Source of the DNA: Diaphorobacter sp. HDW4A
GTDB taxonomy: Bacteria; Pseudomonadota; Gammaproteobacteria; Burkholderiales; Burkholderiaceae_C
NCBI RefSeq assembly: GCF_011305995.1
Contig: NZ_CP049910.1
Span: 744,001-808,000, forward strand
DNA length: 64,000 nt
Direction of reading: 5' to 3'
Shown piece by piece: positions 36,115-44,564 of this stretch (position 1 is its first letter; each line of letters opens with the position of its first letter). A model generated the notes under the pieces. That model saw nothing but the letters and a program-made list of their open reading frames with translations, was not told where the DNA came from and made no database searches. The translations under genes were made by a program, and so were the position numbers.

Positions 36115-36402
36115 ATGAAAGCCCAACGACTCATGTGGATTACATGGCCCGCCTTTCTCATGGCGGGCGTGATGGAGATGTTTGTTTTTGCCTTTGTGGA
36201 TCCGCAGGCACTGGAGTGGTTCAATGAGCCGTTGAACATGTCGAGGCAAGGCGTCTACACCATTGCCTTCTTCGCGTTCTGGGCCATCATCATGGCGGCA
36301 AGCGGGTTGACCACCTTGCTGTCACTGTCGCCATTCGAGGTCAACCGATGCCCCGTTCCCTGCGATGAACGCCCAGCAGACTGCGCGAAGTTTTCAACCT
36401 GA
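36115..36402 (+). CDS. Small two-helix membrane protein of the cco locus
   Basis: 95 residues with two helices (ITWPAFLMAGVMEMFVFAFV and VYTIAFFAFWAIIMAASGL) and a Cys-containing tail (NRCPVPCDERPADC). AGGGAG lies before the ATG. I do not recognise a characterised family, but similar proteins occur at this spot in betaproteobacterial cco clusters as far as I recall. A role in oxidase assembly or metal handling is only a guess from position. Confidence 0.65.
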   Translation: MKAQRLMWITWPAFLMAGVMEMFVFAFVDPQALEWFNEPLNMSRQGVYTIAFFAFWAIIMAASGLTTLLSLSPFEVNRCPVPCDERPADCAKFST

Positions 36403-36415
36403 AATTTTGACCAGA

Positions 36416-36640
36416 GTATTCAAGGTCCAGAGCACTCTCGGCCGCAGCCTTCAGAGGAGGGTGGCAGCGAGTCAGTTACCCGTGGCGCCATGCGTCGCTC
36501 GCAGCGCATCAAACTGGCGCGGCCTAGGCGGAGGCTTGCCGAGCAGGGGCAGCCCCGCAGGGAGAGCTGCGTCCCCCTGCCCGCATTGCGCAAGCAATGT
36601 GTAGAGCGGGAGAATGTGCGCAGCGACTCAGGGGGCTGTC
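36416..36640. repeat. G/C-rich intergenic block, possible dispersed repeat
   Basis: This non-coding stretch between two convergent genes contains GCAGGGGC and CCCCCTGC arms around 36550-36590 and, read on the minus strand, a sequence beginning CAGCCCCCTGAGTCGCTGCG, a wording I associate with intergenic repeats of Comamonadaceae. Not verified by a copy search. Confidence 0.35.
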
Positions 36641-36645
36641 ATTTT

Positions 36646-37368
36646 TCAGTGGCAGGTTTGCTGGCTGTTGACGATGTTGCGCAGTGCGGTGGCATCAATG
36701 ATGCGCACATGGCGCTGCTTGACTTCCACAATGCCTTCTTCAACGAACTTGGAGAACGTGCGGCTCACCGTTTCGAGCTTCAGGCCAAGGTAGCTGCCGA
36801 TTTCTTCGCGGGTCATGCGAAGCACCAGTTCCGATTGTGAGAAACCGCGTGCGTGCAGGCGCTGCACGAGATTGAGCAGGAAGGCGGCCAAGCGTTCTTC
36901 GGCACGCATGCTGCCGAGAAGCAGCATCACGCCATGCTCGCGAACGATTTCGCGGCTCATGATCTTGTGCACGTGGTGCTGCAACGCCTTGACTTCGCGG
37001 GAGAGTTCTTCAATGTTGTCGAAAGGCATGACGCAGACTTCGGCGTCTTCGAGCGCAACGGCATCACAGGTGTGGCGATCACTCACGATGCCGTCAAGAC
37101 CAATGATTTCACCGGCCATCTGAAAGCCCGTGACCTGATCGCGACCATCTTCGGTCGCCACGCAGGTCTTGAAGAAGCCTGTGCGGATGGCGAACAGCGA
37201 TGTGAAAGGCTCTCCATTGCGAAACAGCGTTGCGCCGCGCTTGACCCTGCGACGAACTGCGACCACCTCATCGAGTCTTTTTAGTTGATCGTCGGACAGG
37301 CCGAGTGGCATACAAAGTTCTCGCAGGTTGCAGTTGGAGCATGCGACTTTGATGGTTTGCGGTGTCAT
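36646..37368 (-). CDS. fnr: FNR/ANR-type oxygen-sensing transcription factor
   Basis: 240 residues. The N-terminal cluster Cys10-x2-Cys13-x5-Cys19 plus Cys101 are the 4Fe-4S ligands (E. coli FNR has 20, 23, 29, 122). A cyclic-nucleotide-type beta roll follows, then a long dimer helix and a Crp-type HTH (TREEIGSYLGLKLETVSRTF) whose E-x2-S-R recognition helix reads TTGAT-N4-ATCAA. It is encoded between the cco genes and hemN, both of which carry such boxes. Confidence 0.95.
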   Translation of the reverse strand: MTPQTIKVACSNCNLRELCMPLGLSDDQLKRLDEVVAVRRRVKRGATLFRNGEPFTSLFAIRTGFFKTCVATEDGRDQVTGFQMAGEIIGLDGIVSDRHTCDAVALEDAEVCVMPFDNIEELSREVKALQHHVHKIMSREIVREHGVMLLLGSMRAEERLAAFLLNLVQRLHARGFSQSELVLRMTREEIGSYLGLKLETVSRTFSKFVEEGIVEVKQRHVRIIDATALRNIVNSQQTCH

Positions 37369-37486
37369 TGCAATGGCGCCTTATATAAGTTATCGGTTAT
37401 TGGAAGTGGATAGTCCACTTGCCCCTCTACCGTTGGCATTTATGGAAAGAGCAGGAAGGATTGTCCCAGCCTACAAGAAAAGTGAA

Positions 37487-37500
37487 TTGACTTGTATCAA
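37487..37500. promoter_or_regulatory. FNR/ANR box upstream of hemN
   Basis: TTGACTTGTATCAA matches the FNR consensus at 9 of 10 positions. It is 41 bp before the hemN ATG and 118 bp upstream of the divergent fnr start, so it may activate hemN and also influence fnr. Confidence 0.75.
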
Positions 37501-37541
37501 GGACATTTCCGAACAGGTGCGGCACAGTAACAGCAGAACCT

Positions 37542-38936
37542 ATGGAATCCGCTATGCCTGTTGTTACTCCCGAACTCATTCGACAATTCGACGTTTCCGG
37601 GCCCCGCTATACGTCCTACCCAACGGCAGATCGCTTCGTTGAAGCGTTTGGTCAAGATGACTATATCCTCGCTCTGCAACAGCGGCGCATTGGTTCTAAT
37701 GCCAAAGCGCTGCCATTGTCCCTCTATGTGCACGTTCCGTTTTGTGAGTCTCTTTGCTATTACTGTGCGTGCAATAAGATTATCACCAAACATCCGGAGC
37801 GGGCGGAAGCGTATCTTCGCTATCTGAGTCGAGAGATCGATTTGCATACTGAACACTGTGGTGTCAATCAGCATGTAAGCCAATTGCACATCGGCGGAGG
37901 CACCCCGACATTTTTGTCGAATGAGGGTTTGCAGGATCTGATGTCGATGATCCGCCGGAATTTCGTGCTTGAACCCGGCGGCGAGTACTCCATCGAGATC
38001 GATCCAAGGACTGTCAACAATGATCGCCTGACGTTTTTGCACCAACTTGGGTTCAATCGATTGAGCTTCGGTGTGCAGGACTTCGATCCCGAGGTGCAGA
38101 AGGCCGTGCACCGTGAGCAGCCAGCCGAGCAGGTTTTCCAGCTGATGGAAGAGGCTCGCAGGATCGGCTTCGACTCGGTGAACGTGGATCTGATTTATGG
38201 CCTGCCGCGCCAGACGCCTGAATCCTTCGAGCGCACACTGGCTCAGGTTTGTGAGCTGCGGCCGGACCGGATTGCCCTGTATGCCTACGCCCACTTGCCG
38301 GAGCGCTTCAAGCCGCAGCGTCGCATTCTCTCGGACGATCTGCCCATGCCCTCCGCCAAAGTCGCAATGCTGGCCCGTTCGCTGGAGGTGTTTCAGGAGG
38401 CGGGATTTGTCTACATCGGGATGGATCACTTCGCGCTACCCGACGATTCCCTGGCCATTGCCAAGCGTCAGGGGCGTCTGCATCGCAATTTCCAGGGTTA
38501 CAGCACGCAGCCCGATTGCGATCTGATAGGGCTAGGGGTGTCGGCCATCGGCAAGGTTGGGGCCACCTACAGCCAGAACGCGAAGACGCTGGATGATTAC
38601 TACGACTGCATCAACCATGGGCGATTGCCAGTCGTGCGCGGGCTCGCGCTCTCGCGCGACGACCTGCTGCGTCGCTCGGTCATCATGGCGCTGATGTGTC
38701 AGGGCGAGCTGTTGTTCGAGTCCATCGAGCAGGCTTGGCTGATCGATTTTTCCAGTTACTTCGCTCCCGAACTGGAGCAACTGGAGGCCATGCAGGAGCA
38801 GGGGTTGGTCAGGTTGCACGAAGACAGCATCGAGGTTACCGCCATGGGTTGGCACTTCGTGCGCGGCGTCGCCATGCTGTTTGACCGCTATCTGCAGGGC
38901 AATCGCAACCGCGAACGCTTCTCGCGCATCATCTGA
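37542..38936 (+). CDS. hemN: Oxygen-independent coproporphyrinogen III oxidase
   Basis: This radical-SAM enzyme decarboxylates coproporphyrinogen III for haem synthesis without oxygen, which suits the haem-rich cbb3 oxidase. 464 residues with the HemN cluster CESLCYYCAC, SAM-binding GGGTP and the C-terminal HemN domain. Start MESAMPVV (37542) or MPVVTPE (37554); the FNR box lies directly upstream. Confidence 0.95.
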   Translation: MESAMPVVTPELIRQFDVSGPRYTSYPTADRFVEAFGQDDYILALQQRRIGSNAKALPLSLYVHVPFCESLCYYCACNKIITKHPERAEAYLRYLSREIDLHTEHCGVNQHVSQLHIGGGTPTFLSNEGLQDLMSMIRRNFVLEPGGEYSIEIDPRTVNNDRLTFLHQLGFNRLSFGVQDFDPEVQKAVHREQPAEQVFQLMEEARRIGFDSVNVDLIYGLPRQTPESFERTLAQVCELRPDRIALYAYAHLPERFKPQRRILSDDLPMPSAKVAMLARSLEVFQEAGFVYIGMDHFALPDDSLAIAKRQGRLHRNFQGYSTQPDCDLIGLGVSAIGKVGATYSQNAKTLDDYYDCINHGRLPVVRGLALSRDDLLRRSVIMALMCQGELLFESIEQAWLIDFSSYFAPELEQLEAMQEQGLVRLHEDSIEVTAMGWHFVRGVAMLFDRYLQGNRNRERFSRII

Positions 38937-38942
38937 CCGGCC

Positions 38943-39665
38943 ATGTGGGCGATTGCCTCGGCCGCCTTTCTGATGGGATTGCTAGGGGGGGCACATTGCC
39001 TCGTGATGTGTGCTGCCCCGTGCAGCGCGCTTTTGCAGTCCTCGAAGGAGGGCGGTGATCGCATCCATGTCGTGAAATTCGTGCGCAACGGGCACTCTTG
39101 GCTGCGCCCGTTGCTGTTCCATCTCGGGCGCATTCTGGGTTACTCGCTCGTCGGGGCCATGGCCGCCTACGCGATGGACCGGCTTGCGTGGTTCAGTCAG
39201 GGTACGAGCGCGCTGCGGCCCGTCTGGAGCATCGTGCACGTGGTCATCATCGGCTGGGGTTTGATGATGTTGATGCGTTTGAATGCGCCCGCGTGGATGG
39301 AGTCTGCCGGACGTACTCTCTGGCAACGCGTCCAGCCGGTGGTCTCACGCCCCGGTGGAATTTTTGCAGTGGGCTGTGGTTGGGCTTTCATGCCCTGCGG
39401 ACTGCTGTATTCCGCACTGTTGTTGGCAGCCCTGAGTGGTGGGCCCGCCGCTGGTGCGCTTTCGATGGCGCTGTTTGCCGTGGCGAGTGGCATCTGGCTG
39501 TTGGCGGGGCGCTGGCTCTGGATCAGTCTGGGCGAACGCGTGCGTGATCCGCGCTGGGAGGCCTGGGGCTCCCGGATTGCGGGGCTGATCTTGGTGGCGT
39601 TGGGCGCAATGGCTCTTTGGTGGGGTGTTGTGCATCAGCAGCCCGCGCCTTGGTGTCTACCATGA
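38943..39665 (+). CDS. TauE/SafE-family membrane protein linked to the cco genes
   Basis: 240 residues and six or more helices. The N-terminus has GGAHCLVMCAAPC, the HCxxMC pattern of the UreH-like/TauE-SafE subgroup found beside ccoI/hemN and thought to aid cytochrome or copper handling. AFMPCGLLYSALLLAALSG is the second family motif. It begins 6 bp after hemN. Its stop codon is the first bases of an inverted-repeat element, so the original C-terminus may have been altered. Confidence 0.8.
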   Translation: MWAIASAAFLMGLLGGAHCLVMCAAPCSALLQSSKEGGDRIHVVKFVRNGHSWLRPLLFHLGRILGYSLVGAMAAYAMDRLAWFSQGTSALRPVWSIVHVVIIGWGLMMLMRLNAPAWMESAGRTLWQRVQPVVSRPGGIFAVGCGWAFMPCGLLYSALLLAALSGGPAAGALSMALFAVASGIWLLAGRWLWISLGERVRDPRWEAWGSRIAGLILVALGAMALWWGVVHQQPAPWCLP

Positions 39666-39829
39666 GAGCGTGTTTGCGGTCTCTACGCGGTCTTCCAGGC
39701 GCGGCCTCGGGCGGTCTGCTGCGTTGCAAATCCTCGCAATAGCCCAAGCTATTGCTTGCTGTTTGTGCCTTGCAGCCCATCCCGATCCGCATCCTGCAAA
39801 CCTTCGCGCTGAGATCGCAAACACGCTCT
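39665..39829. mobile_element. 165-bp MITE-like element with 19-bp terminal inverted repeats
   Basis: The left end AGAGCGTGTTTGCGGTCTC (39665-39683) and right end GAGATCGCAAACACGCTCT (39811-39829) are inverted copies with one mismatch. The interior has no coding potential. It abuts the end of the TauE-like gene and supplies the last base of its stop codon. No clear target duplication is seen. The copy number elsewhere in the genome is unknown. Confidence 0.65.
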
Positions 39830-39840
39830 GAATGAAAAAT

Positions 39841-39872
39841 GGCTCCTGACGAGGTCAAGGAGCCATTTTTTG
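39841..39872 (-). terminator. Terminator of 6S RNA, usable both ways
   Basis: GGCTCCT (39841-39847) pairs with AGGAGCC (39858-39864), with A/T tracts on both sides giving five or more T in either direction. It lies just past the 3' end of the 6S RNA on the minus strand. Confidence 0.88.
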
Positions 39873-39878
39873 GAATAA

Positions 39879-40056
39879 GGTGTCTGCAAACGCCGCCGAG
39901 CCGTCATCCTGAACCGGGGGTTCAGGTGGGCAAGAGCAACCTGACATTGGGTTCATCTGACGCGAGACGATCACGCTCATCAGGTAATGTATCAAGCCCG
40001 TGCTCAGGGAGCATTGGTTCAAGGAAATATAAAGCCCGACAGCATCGCAGACGCCT
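39879..40056 (-). ncRNA. ssrS: 6S RNA
   Basis: About 178 nt. The 3' half on the minus strand reads CACCTGAACCCCCGGTTCAG then a GACGGCTCGGCGGCG stretch, closely following the E. coli 6S 3' arm (CACCTTGAACCAAGGGTTCA, then a CCTGCGGCGGCA stretch). The ends close by GTCTGC/GCAGAC pairing. A -10 TACAAT (40064-40059) is placed correctly for a start near 40053, and a terminator follows. The position directly downstream of zapA on the same strand is the conserved 6S location. It sequesters sigma-70 RNA polymerase by mimicking an open promoter. The ends are approximate. Confidence 0.85.
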
Positions 40057-40142
40057 CCATTGTAGTTGTCTGGAGGGCGTCCTTTGAATAGCTGAGGTCA
40101 ATTCTCGGACGTTGTTGGACTTCTTTACAGAAGTACGTGCCG

Positions 40143-40517
40143 TCAGAGCAGGCGGCCGTCGTCGCCCAGTGTTTCATCCAGACGCTGCAGCAGGCCCCGC
40201 ACGCGGGCTTCGTCGTCCTCGCTCAGCGTCGGCGTGGTGTGCGTGGCTGCGGGCGCTGCAGTGGCAACCGCAGCGAGCAAGGCATCCGTCTGTTCCTTGG
40301 CCGCCAATGCCGCAGTTTCGTGGTCGGCTATCTCGAACGCCATGTTGAGTGCAGCCAGCACGGCAATGCGTTCGCGCGCGCGGACCTTGCCTGCATCACG
40401 GATGCGAGTCATCGCCGCATCGACGCGTTCGACCGCGCTGAGCATGCGCGTTTCCTGGTCTTCGGGGCAGCTCAGCAAATAGCTCTGCTGCATGATCTTG
40501 ACCTCGATCTGCTTCAT
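40143..40517 (-). CDS. zapA: Cell-division protein ZapA
   Basis: 124 residues. The N-terminal ZapA domain (KQIEVKIMQQSYLLSCPEDQE, then AVERVDAAMTRIRDAGKVRARERIAVLAALNMAFEI) binds FtsZ and promotes bundling of filaments at midcell; a coiled coil follows. The Ala-rich tail is longer than in E. coli (109 residues). Its ATG overlaps the upstream stop (ATGA, 40514-40517). Confidence 0.93.
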   Translation of the reverse strand: MKQIEVKIMQQSYLLSCPEDQETRMLSAVERVDAAMTRIRDAGKVRARERIAVLAALNMAFEIADHETAALAAKEQTDALLAAVATAAPAATHTTPTLSEDDEARVRGLLQRLDETLGDDGRLL

Positions 40518-40738
40518 GACGCTTCGTCTTTCGAATCCGGAATATCGGGCAGCCGCTCCAGCAGCGAATCCATGCGGTGGCGAACCGTCTGAAGGCGGGA
40601 TTTGAGGGAGTCGCGCTCTTGCGTCAGGGTCAGAACCTGCTGGGACAGCAACGCGTTGGTGCGCTGCAATTCAGCATGACGAACCAACAGACGCTCAACG
40701 CGCTCGGAGATCTGATCTAGGGAGGATGGTGGAGCCAT
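40514..40738 (-). CDS. ZapB-like coiled-coil protein
   Basis: 74 residues, a single predicted coiled coil (heptads through ISERVERLLVRHAELQRTNA and LTQERDSLKSRLQTVRHRM), with no other motif. Coupled to zapA by an ATGA overlap, it corresponds to the short TIGR02449/DUF904-type proteins found upstream of zapA in proteobacteria and probably acts with ZapA at the divisome. Function inferred. Confidence 0.8.
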   Translation of the reverse strand: MAPPSSLDQISERVERLLVRHAELQRTNALLSQQVLTLTQERDSLKSRLQTVRHRMDSLLERLPDIPDSKDEAS

Positions 40739-40787
40739 ACAAATACTATTGTACGGATCGCGGCATAAACAATCGTAAAATTACGTC

Positions 40788-41010
40788 GTTGGTGCTCGCG
40801 GCGTGGTTCACACGCCGCAGTTCAACGGGAAGCAGGGACGGGTCTCCGCCATGGAAATACCCCGAGCCTGCGCTGCCCCCGCAACGGTCAGCGGACGAAT
40901 CCCACAGGGATTCCCTCTTCGCCAGCACAGCCACTGCATGCCTTGAACAAGCGCGCGGGAAGGCGGTTGAGGAGTGTGCCGCCAGCCCGGATACCGGCCA
41001 ACACGGTGGT
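40788..41010 (+). ncRNA. Cobalamin riboswitch
   Basis: The B12 box AGCCCGGATACCGGCC is at 40984-40999, and the core motif GCTGCCCCCGCAACGGT at 40872-40888; the conserved GCCACTG stretch lies at 40929-40935. The region folds as a typical AdoCbl aptamer of about 220 nt in front of btuB. A possible expression platform follows: GGAGG (41094-41098) with CCTCC (41114-41118) and then AATTTTT, able to act as a terminator or to mask the btuB start region. High B12 should lower expression of the whole btu-cob operon. Confidence 0.93.
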
Positions 41011-41129
41011 CTTGAGTGCTCGCGTTTCCTGATGGCATGGAGTCAGCAGGGTCTTCTCGCGCGCCCAAGGCTGTGATGCCATTGTGCCGACGGGGAGGTC
41101 GGACGCGGTGATTCCTCCAATTTTTGTCC

Positions 41130-42992
41130 ATGATGACAACTCGTTCTGTTGTGTTGGCCCGTTCTGCGGCTTTGCCTTTGGCGCTTGCCGCCTGTTTTCC
41201 TACTTTTGCCCAGACGCTGGTGGCCCAGGCCGCCACGGCATCCGAACTGCGTGAGACGGTGGTGACCGCCACGCGCGTGGAGCAGCCACTTTCTGATCTG
41301 GTGGCCGATGTATCGATCATCGACTCGACGACGCTGCGCAAGAGCGGCGCCGTGAGCGTGGCGGACGTGCTCTCGCGCGTGCCGGGCGTTCAGATCTCGA
41401 GCAATGGCGGCCCGGGTGCCAACGCTGGCGTGTTCGTGCGTGGAGGTGAGAATCGCTTCACCGCCGTCTACATCGACGGCGTGCGGGTGGATTCGCAATC
41501 GGTGGGAGGCATGCAGTGGGAGCAGATCCCGCTCTCGCAGATCGACCGCATCGAAGTGCTGCGCGGCCCGGCTGCTGCGGTCTATGGTTCCGACGCCGTC
41601 TCCGGCGTGATTCAGCTCTTCACCAAGAAGGGCGAGGGCAAGCCAGCGCCCTATGTGGGCGTGGGCTTCGGCAACCAAGGCACGCGCACGGCGGAGGCCG
41701 GAGTGAGCGGCAGCGCGGGCGCGTTCGATTATTCGCTCGGCGTCTCGCATGAGCGCAGCGATGGCTTCAACGCCCGTCCCATCTCCACCGTCAACCCCGA
41801 CGATGACGGCTACAAGCGCACCTCCGGCAACGCGCGCGTGGGCTGGAACTTCGCGCCCGGCCAGCGCCTGCAGGCCTCGTTCCTGGCCAGCAATCTGAAT
41901 TCGCAGTACGACGACACCGTCAGCCGCACGAACGACGACCGCAACCACAACCAGCTGCGTACCGCCGCGCTGTCGTGGGATGCCAAGTGGAGCGATCGCT
42001 ACAGCACGCTCGTGCAGGTCAACGAGTCGAACGCCAAGTACAGCTCAGAGCCGAACTTCTACATGACTGAGACGACGGTGCGCAGCTACTTGTTCCAGAA
42101 CGAGTACCGCGTGGGCGTGCACCGTTTCACTGCGGCGCTCGAGCGTCGCGAAGACGAGCTGCACAACCCGGCGACGGCGTTTGCGCCCGATCTTAAACGT
42201 GATCGTTCGCAGAACGCACTCGCGCTCGGCTACGGCCTGATCGCCGGAGCGCATACGCTGCAGGCCAATCTGCGCCGTGACGACGACAGCGAATTCGGCG
42301 GCAAGAGCACCGGCAGTCTCTCGTATAGCTACGCGATCAACAGCGAATGGCGCGTGACGGCCGCGGGCGGTACCTCGTTCCGCGCGCCGACGCTCTACCA
42401 GCGCTTTAGCGAATACGGCGATGCATCGCTGCAGCCCGAGACTGGCCGCAATATCGAGATTGGTACGCGTTGGACGCGTGGCTCGAGCAGCGCGGGCGTG
42501 GTGGCTTATCGCAACCGCGTGAAGAACCTGATTGTCTACGGCGCTGCGGGCACCTGCCCATCGCCCTGGGGCTGCTATCAGGCCGTGGGCCGTGCCGAAT
42601 ACGAAGGCGTGACGCTGAGCGCCGCGCACAAGCTCGGCCCCGTGTCGTTGAACGGCTCGGTCGATTTCCAGAATCCGCATGATCTGGATACTGGCCGTCA
42701 GCTTGCACGTCGCTCCAAGCGCTACGCCAAGCTGAGTGCGGACACCGACATCGCTGGCTGGACCGTGGGGGCGGAAATGAACGCCGCATCACGCCGCTAC
42801 GACAGCTCCTCGGGCAACAACATGCTCGGCGGCTACACGGTGTTCAACCTCTACACCAGCACCAACATCGGCCGCGATTTCACGCTGCTTGCGCGCGTGA
42901 ACAACATCGCCGACAAGGACTACCAGCTCGCACGCAACTACGCCACGCCGGGCCGCACGCTCTACGTCGGTCTGAAGTGGGCGCCGCAGTAA
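41130..42992 (+). CDS. btuB: TonB-dependent vitamin B12 receptor BtuB
   Basis: 620 residues: a signal peptide (to about residue 30), TonB box ETVVTATR, plug domain (about 45-160, with GANAGVFVRGGENRF and IEVLRGPAAAVYGSDAVSGV) and a 22-strand barrel ending in an aromatic-rich strand (LYVGLKWAPQ). It imports cobalamins or cobinamide across the outer membrane. It is controlled by the riboswitch just upstream. The start is one of two adjacent ATGs; no clear ribosome site is seen. Confidence 0.94.
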   Translation: MMTTRSVVLARSAALPLALAACFPTFAQTLVAQAATASELRETVVTATRVEQPLSDLVADVSIIDSTTLRKSGAVSVADVLSRVPGVQISSNGGPGANAGVFVRGGENRFTAVYIDGVRVDSQSVGGMQWEQIPLSQIDRIEVLRGPAAAVYGSDAVSGVIQLFTKKGEGKPAPYVGVGFGNQGTRTAEAGVSGSAGAFDYSLGVSHERSDGFNARPISTVNPDDDGYKRTSGNARVGWNFAPGQRLQASFLASNLNSQYDDTVSRTNDDRNHNQLRTAALSWDAKWSDRYSTLVQVNESNAKYSSEPNFYMTETTVRSYLFQNEYRVGVHRFTAALERREDELHNPATAFAPDLKRDRSQNALALGYGLIAGAHTLQANLRRDDDSEFGGKSTGSLSYSYAINSEWRVTAAGGTSFRAPTLYQRFSEYGDASLQPETGRNIEIGTRWTRGSSSAGVVAYRNRVKNLIVYGAAGTCPSPWGCYQAVGRAEYEGVTLSAAHKLGPVSLNGSVDFQNPHDLDTGRQLARRSKRYAKLSADTDIAGWTVGAEMNAASRRYDSSSGNNMLGGYTVFNLYTSTNIGRDFTLLARVNNIADKDYQLARNYATPGRTLYVGLKWAPQ

Positions 42993-43034
42993 GCGCGGCC
43001 GTTTGAACGCAGCACAAGGCCGCATGGAATCAGC

Positions 43035-43634
43035 ATGACGACAAGACACGGCATCGACAGCGATCGCAACACCATTGCACGCAGCGAGCTGATTCTGGGC
43101 GGCCAGAAAAGCGGCAAGTCGCGTCGCGCGGAACTGCTCGCGCGGCAGTGGCTTGCCGGGTGCTCTGCGCATCGCGCTGGCCTGATCGCGACAGGGCAGG
43201 CGTGGGATGACGAGATGCGTGAGCGCATCGCGCGCCATCAGCGCGACCGGGCCGAGCGCGTGCCGGGCCTCTTCACGCTGGAAGAGCCGCGTGCGGTGGG
43301 CGAGCTGATCTCCGTGAAGTCTGATGCGAACACGCTGCTTATCGTCGATTGCCTCACGCTCTGGCTCACCAACTGGCTCATGCCCATGGAAGCTGCGGAC
43401 GTGAGCGGGCACGATTGGGCGGCGCAATCGGCTACATTTTTGCGCTCCGTGAGGAAAGCGCCCGGACCCGTCATCCTGGTGGGAAACGAGATCGGTCTGG
43501 GTGTGATTCCGATGGGGCGCGAGGTGCGTGCTTTTGTGGATGCGTTGGGCTTGCTGAACCAGCAGGTCGCCAGCGCCTGCGCCCGTGTGACGTTGATGGC
43601 GGCGGGCTTGCCGCTCAGTTTGAAGGACGAGTGA
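43035..43634 (+). CDS. cobU: Adenosylcobinamide kinase / cobinamide-phosphate guanylyltransferase
   Basis: 199 residues (also called CobP). P-loop GGQKSGKS near residue 23; GMP-acceptor region around RIARHQRDR (His). It phosphorylates adenosylcobinamide and adds GMP for nucleotide-loop assembly. The active-site block NEIGLGVIPMGREVRAFVDALG is intact. It starts 42 bp after btuB and ends 3 bp before the btuF start. Confidence 0.94.
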   Translation: MTTRHGIDSDRNTIARSELILGGQKSGKSRRAELLARQWLAGCSAHRAGLIATGQAWDDEMRERIARHQRDRAERVPGLFTLEEPRAVGELISVKSDANTLLIVDCLTLWLTNWLMPMEAADVSGHDWAAQSATFLRSVRKAPGPVILVGNEIGLGVIPMGREVRAFVDALGLLNQQVASACARVTLMAAGLPLSLKDE

Positions 43635-43637
43635 GTG

Positions 43638-44564
43638 ATGAGTGAATCGAGCGGCGTTCGCAGTGCCCCATCCCGTTTTGCGCGCATGGCAACGATGGTC
43701 CGGCGTGCTGCATTGGCAGCGCTCATCTTGGACGGTTTTGTCGCTTCGGCGCATGCGGTCCAGATCATCGACGATCGGGGCAAGACCTTTGATTTCAAGA
43801 CAGCGCCGCAACGCATCGTGTCCTTGCTGCCGTCGCTCACCGAGAGCGTCTGCGCGCTGCAGCAATGCCATCGCATCGTCGGCACAGATCGTTATTCCAA
43901 CTGGCCCGCATCGGTGAACCAGTTGCCCAAGGTCGGCGGCGGTATCGATCCCAACATCGAGGCCGTGGTGGCGCTCCAGCCCGACCTGGTGCTGATGTCC
44001 ACCAGCGGCCGTGGACGTGATCGGTTGGAGGCGTTGGGCTTCACCGTCGTCGCGATGGAGCCGCGCCAACTGGCCGATGCCGAGCGGGTGCTCAACACCG
44101 TCGGTGCGATCTTGCATGTGCCGCCGGAGCAGGGTGCCCAGCGCACCTGGCGCGAGATCGACGCGGCGGTGGAAGCCGCTCGGCAATCGCTGCCCGCGCG
44201 CGTCAAGGGCGTGCGGGTCTATTTTGAAGTGAGTCGCGGTCCCTATGCGGCGGGTGAGAAATCCTTCATGGGCGAAATCCTCACGCGGCTCAGTGCGCGC
44301 AATGTCGTACCCGCATCGCTCGGGCCGTTTCCGCGACTCAATCCTGAATTCATCGTGCGCGCGAATCCCGACGTCATCATGATCGGCAATCGCAGCATGC
44401 AGGAGGCCGAGACCTATCCGGGCTGGGGCGCGATGAGGGCGGTGCGCGAAAAGCGCGTGTGCTCGTTCGACGCCGCCGAGTCCGACGTGCTGGTGCGCCC
44501 CGGTCCGCGCATGGCCGAAGCCGCGCGGCTGATGGCACGCTGTCTGGCGGACAAGGCGCCATGA
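43638..44564 (+). CDS. btuF: Periplasmic cobalamin-binding protein BtuF-like
   Basis: 308 residues with an export signal (hydrophobic stretch ALAALILDGFVASAHA) and two lobes of the type-III binding fold: APQRIVSLLPSLTESVCALQ and PDLVLMSTSGRGRDRLEALGF. It should deliver corrinoids to BtuCD. ATG (43638) is preferred over GTG (43635). Stop overlaps btuC as ATGA (44561-44564). Confidence 0.9.
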   Translation: MSESSGVRSAPSRFARMATMVRRAALAALILDGFVASAHAVQIIDDRGKTFDFKTAPQRIVSLLPSLTESVCALQQCHRIVGTDRYSNWPASVNQLPKVGGGIDPNIEAVVALQPDLVLMSTSGRGRDRLEALGFTVVAMEPRQLADAERVLNTVGAILHVPPEQGAQRTWREIDAAVEAARQSLPARVKGVRVYFEVSRGPYAAGEKSFMGEILTRLSARNVVPASLGPFPRLNPEFIVRANPDVIMIGNRSMQEAETYPGWGAMRAVREKRVCSFDAAESDVLVRPGPRMAEAARLMARCLADKAP

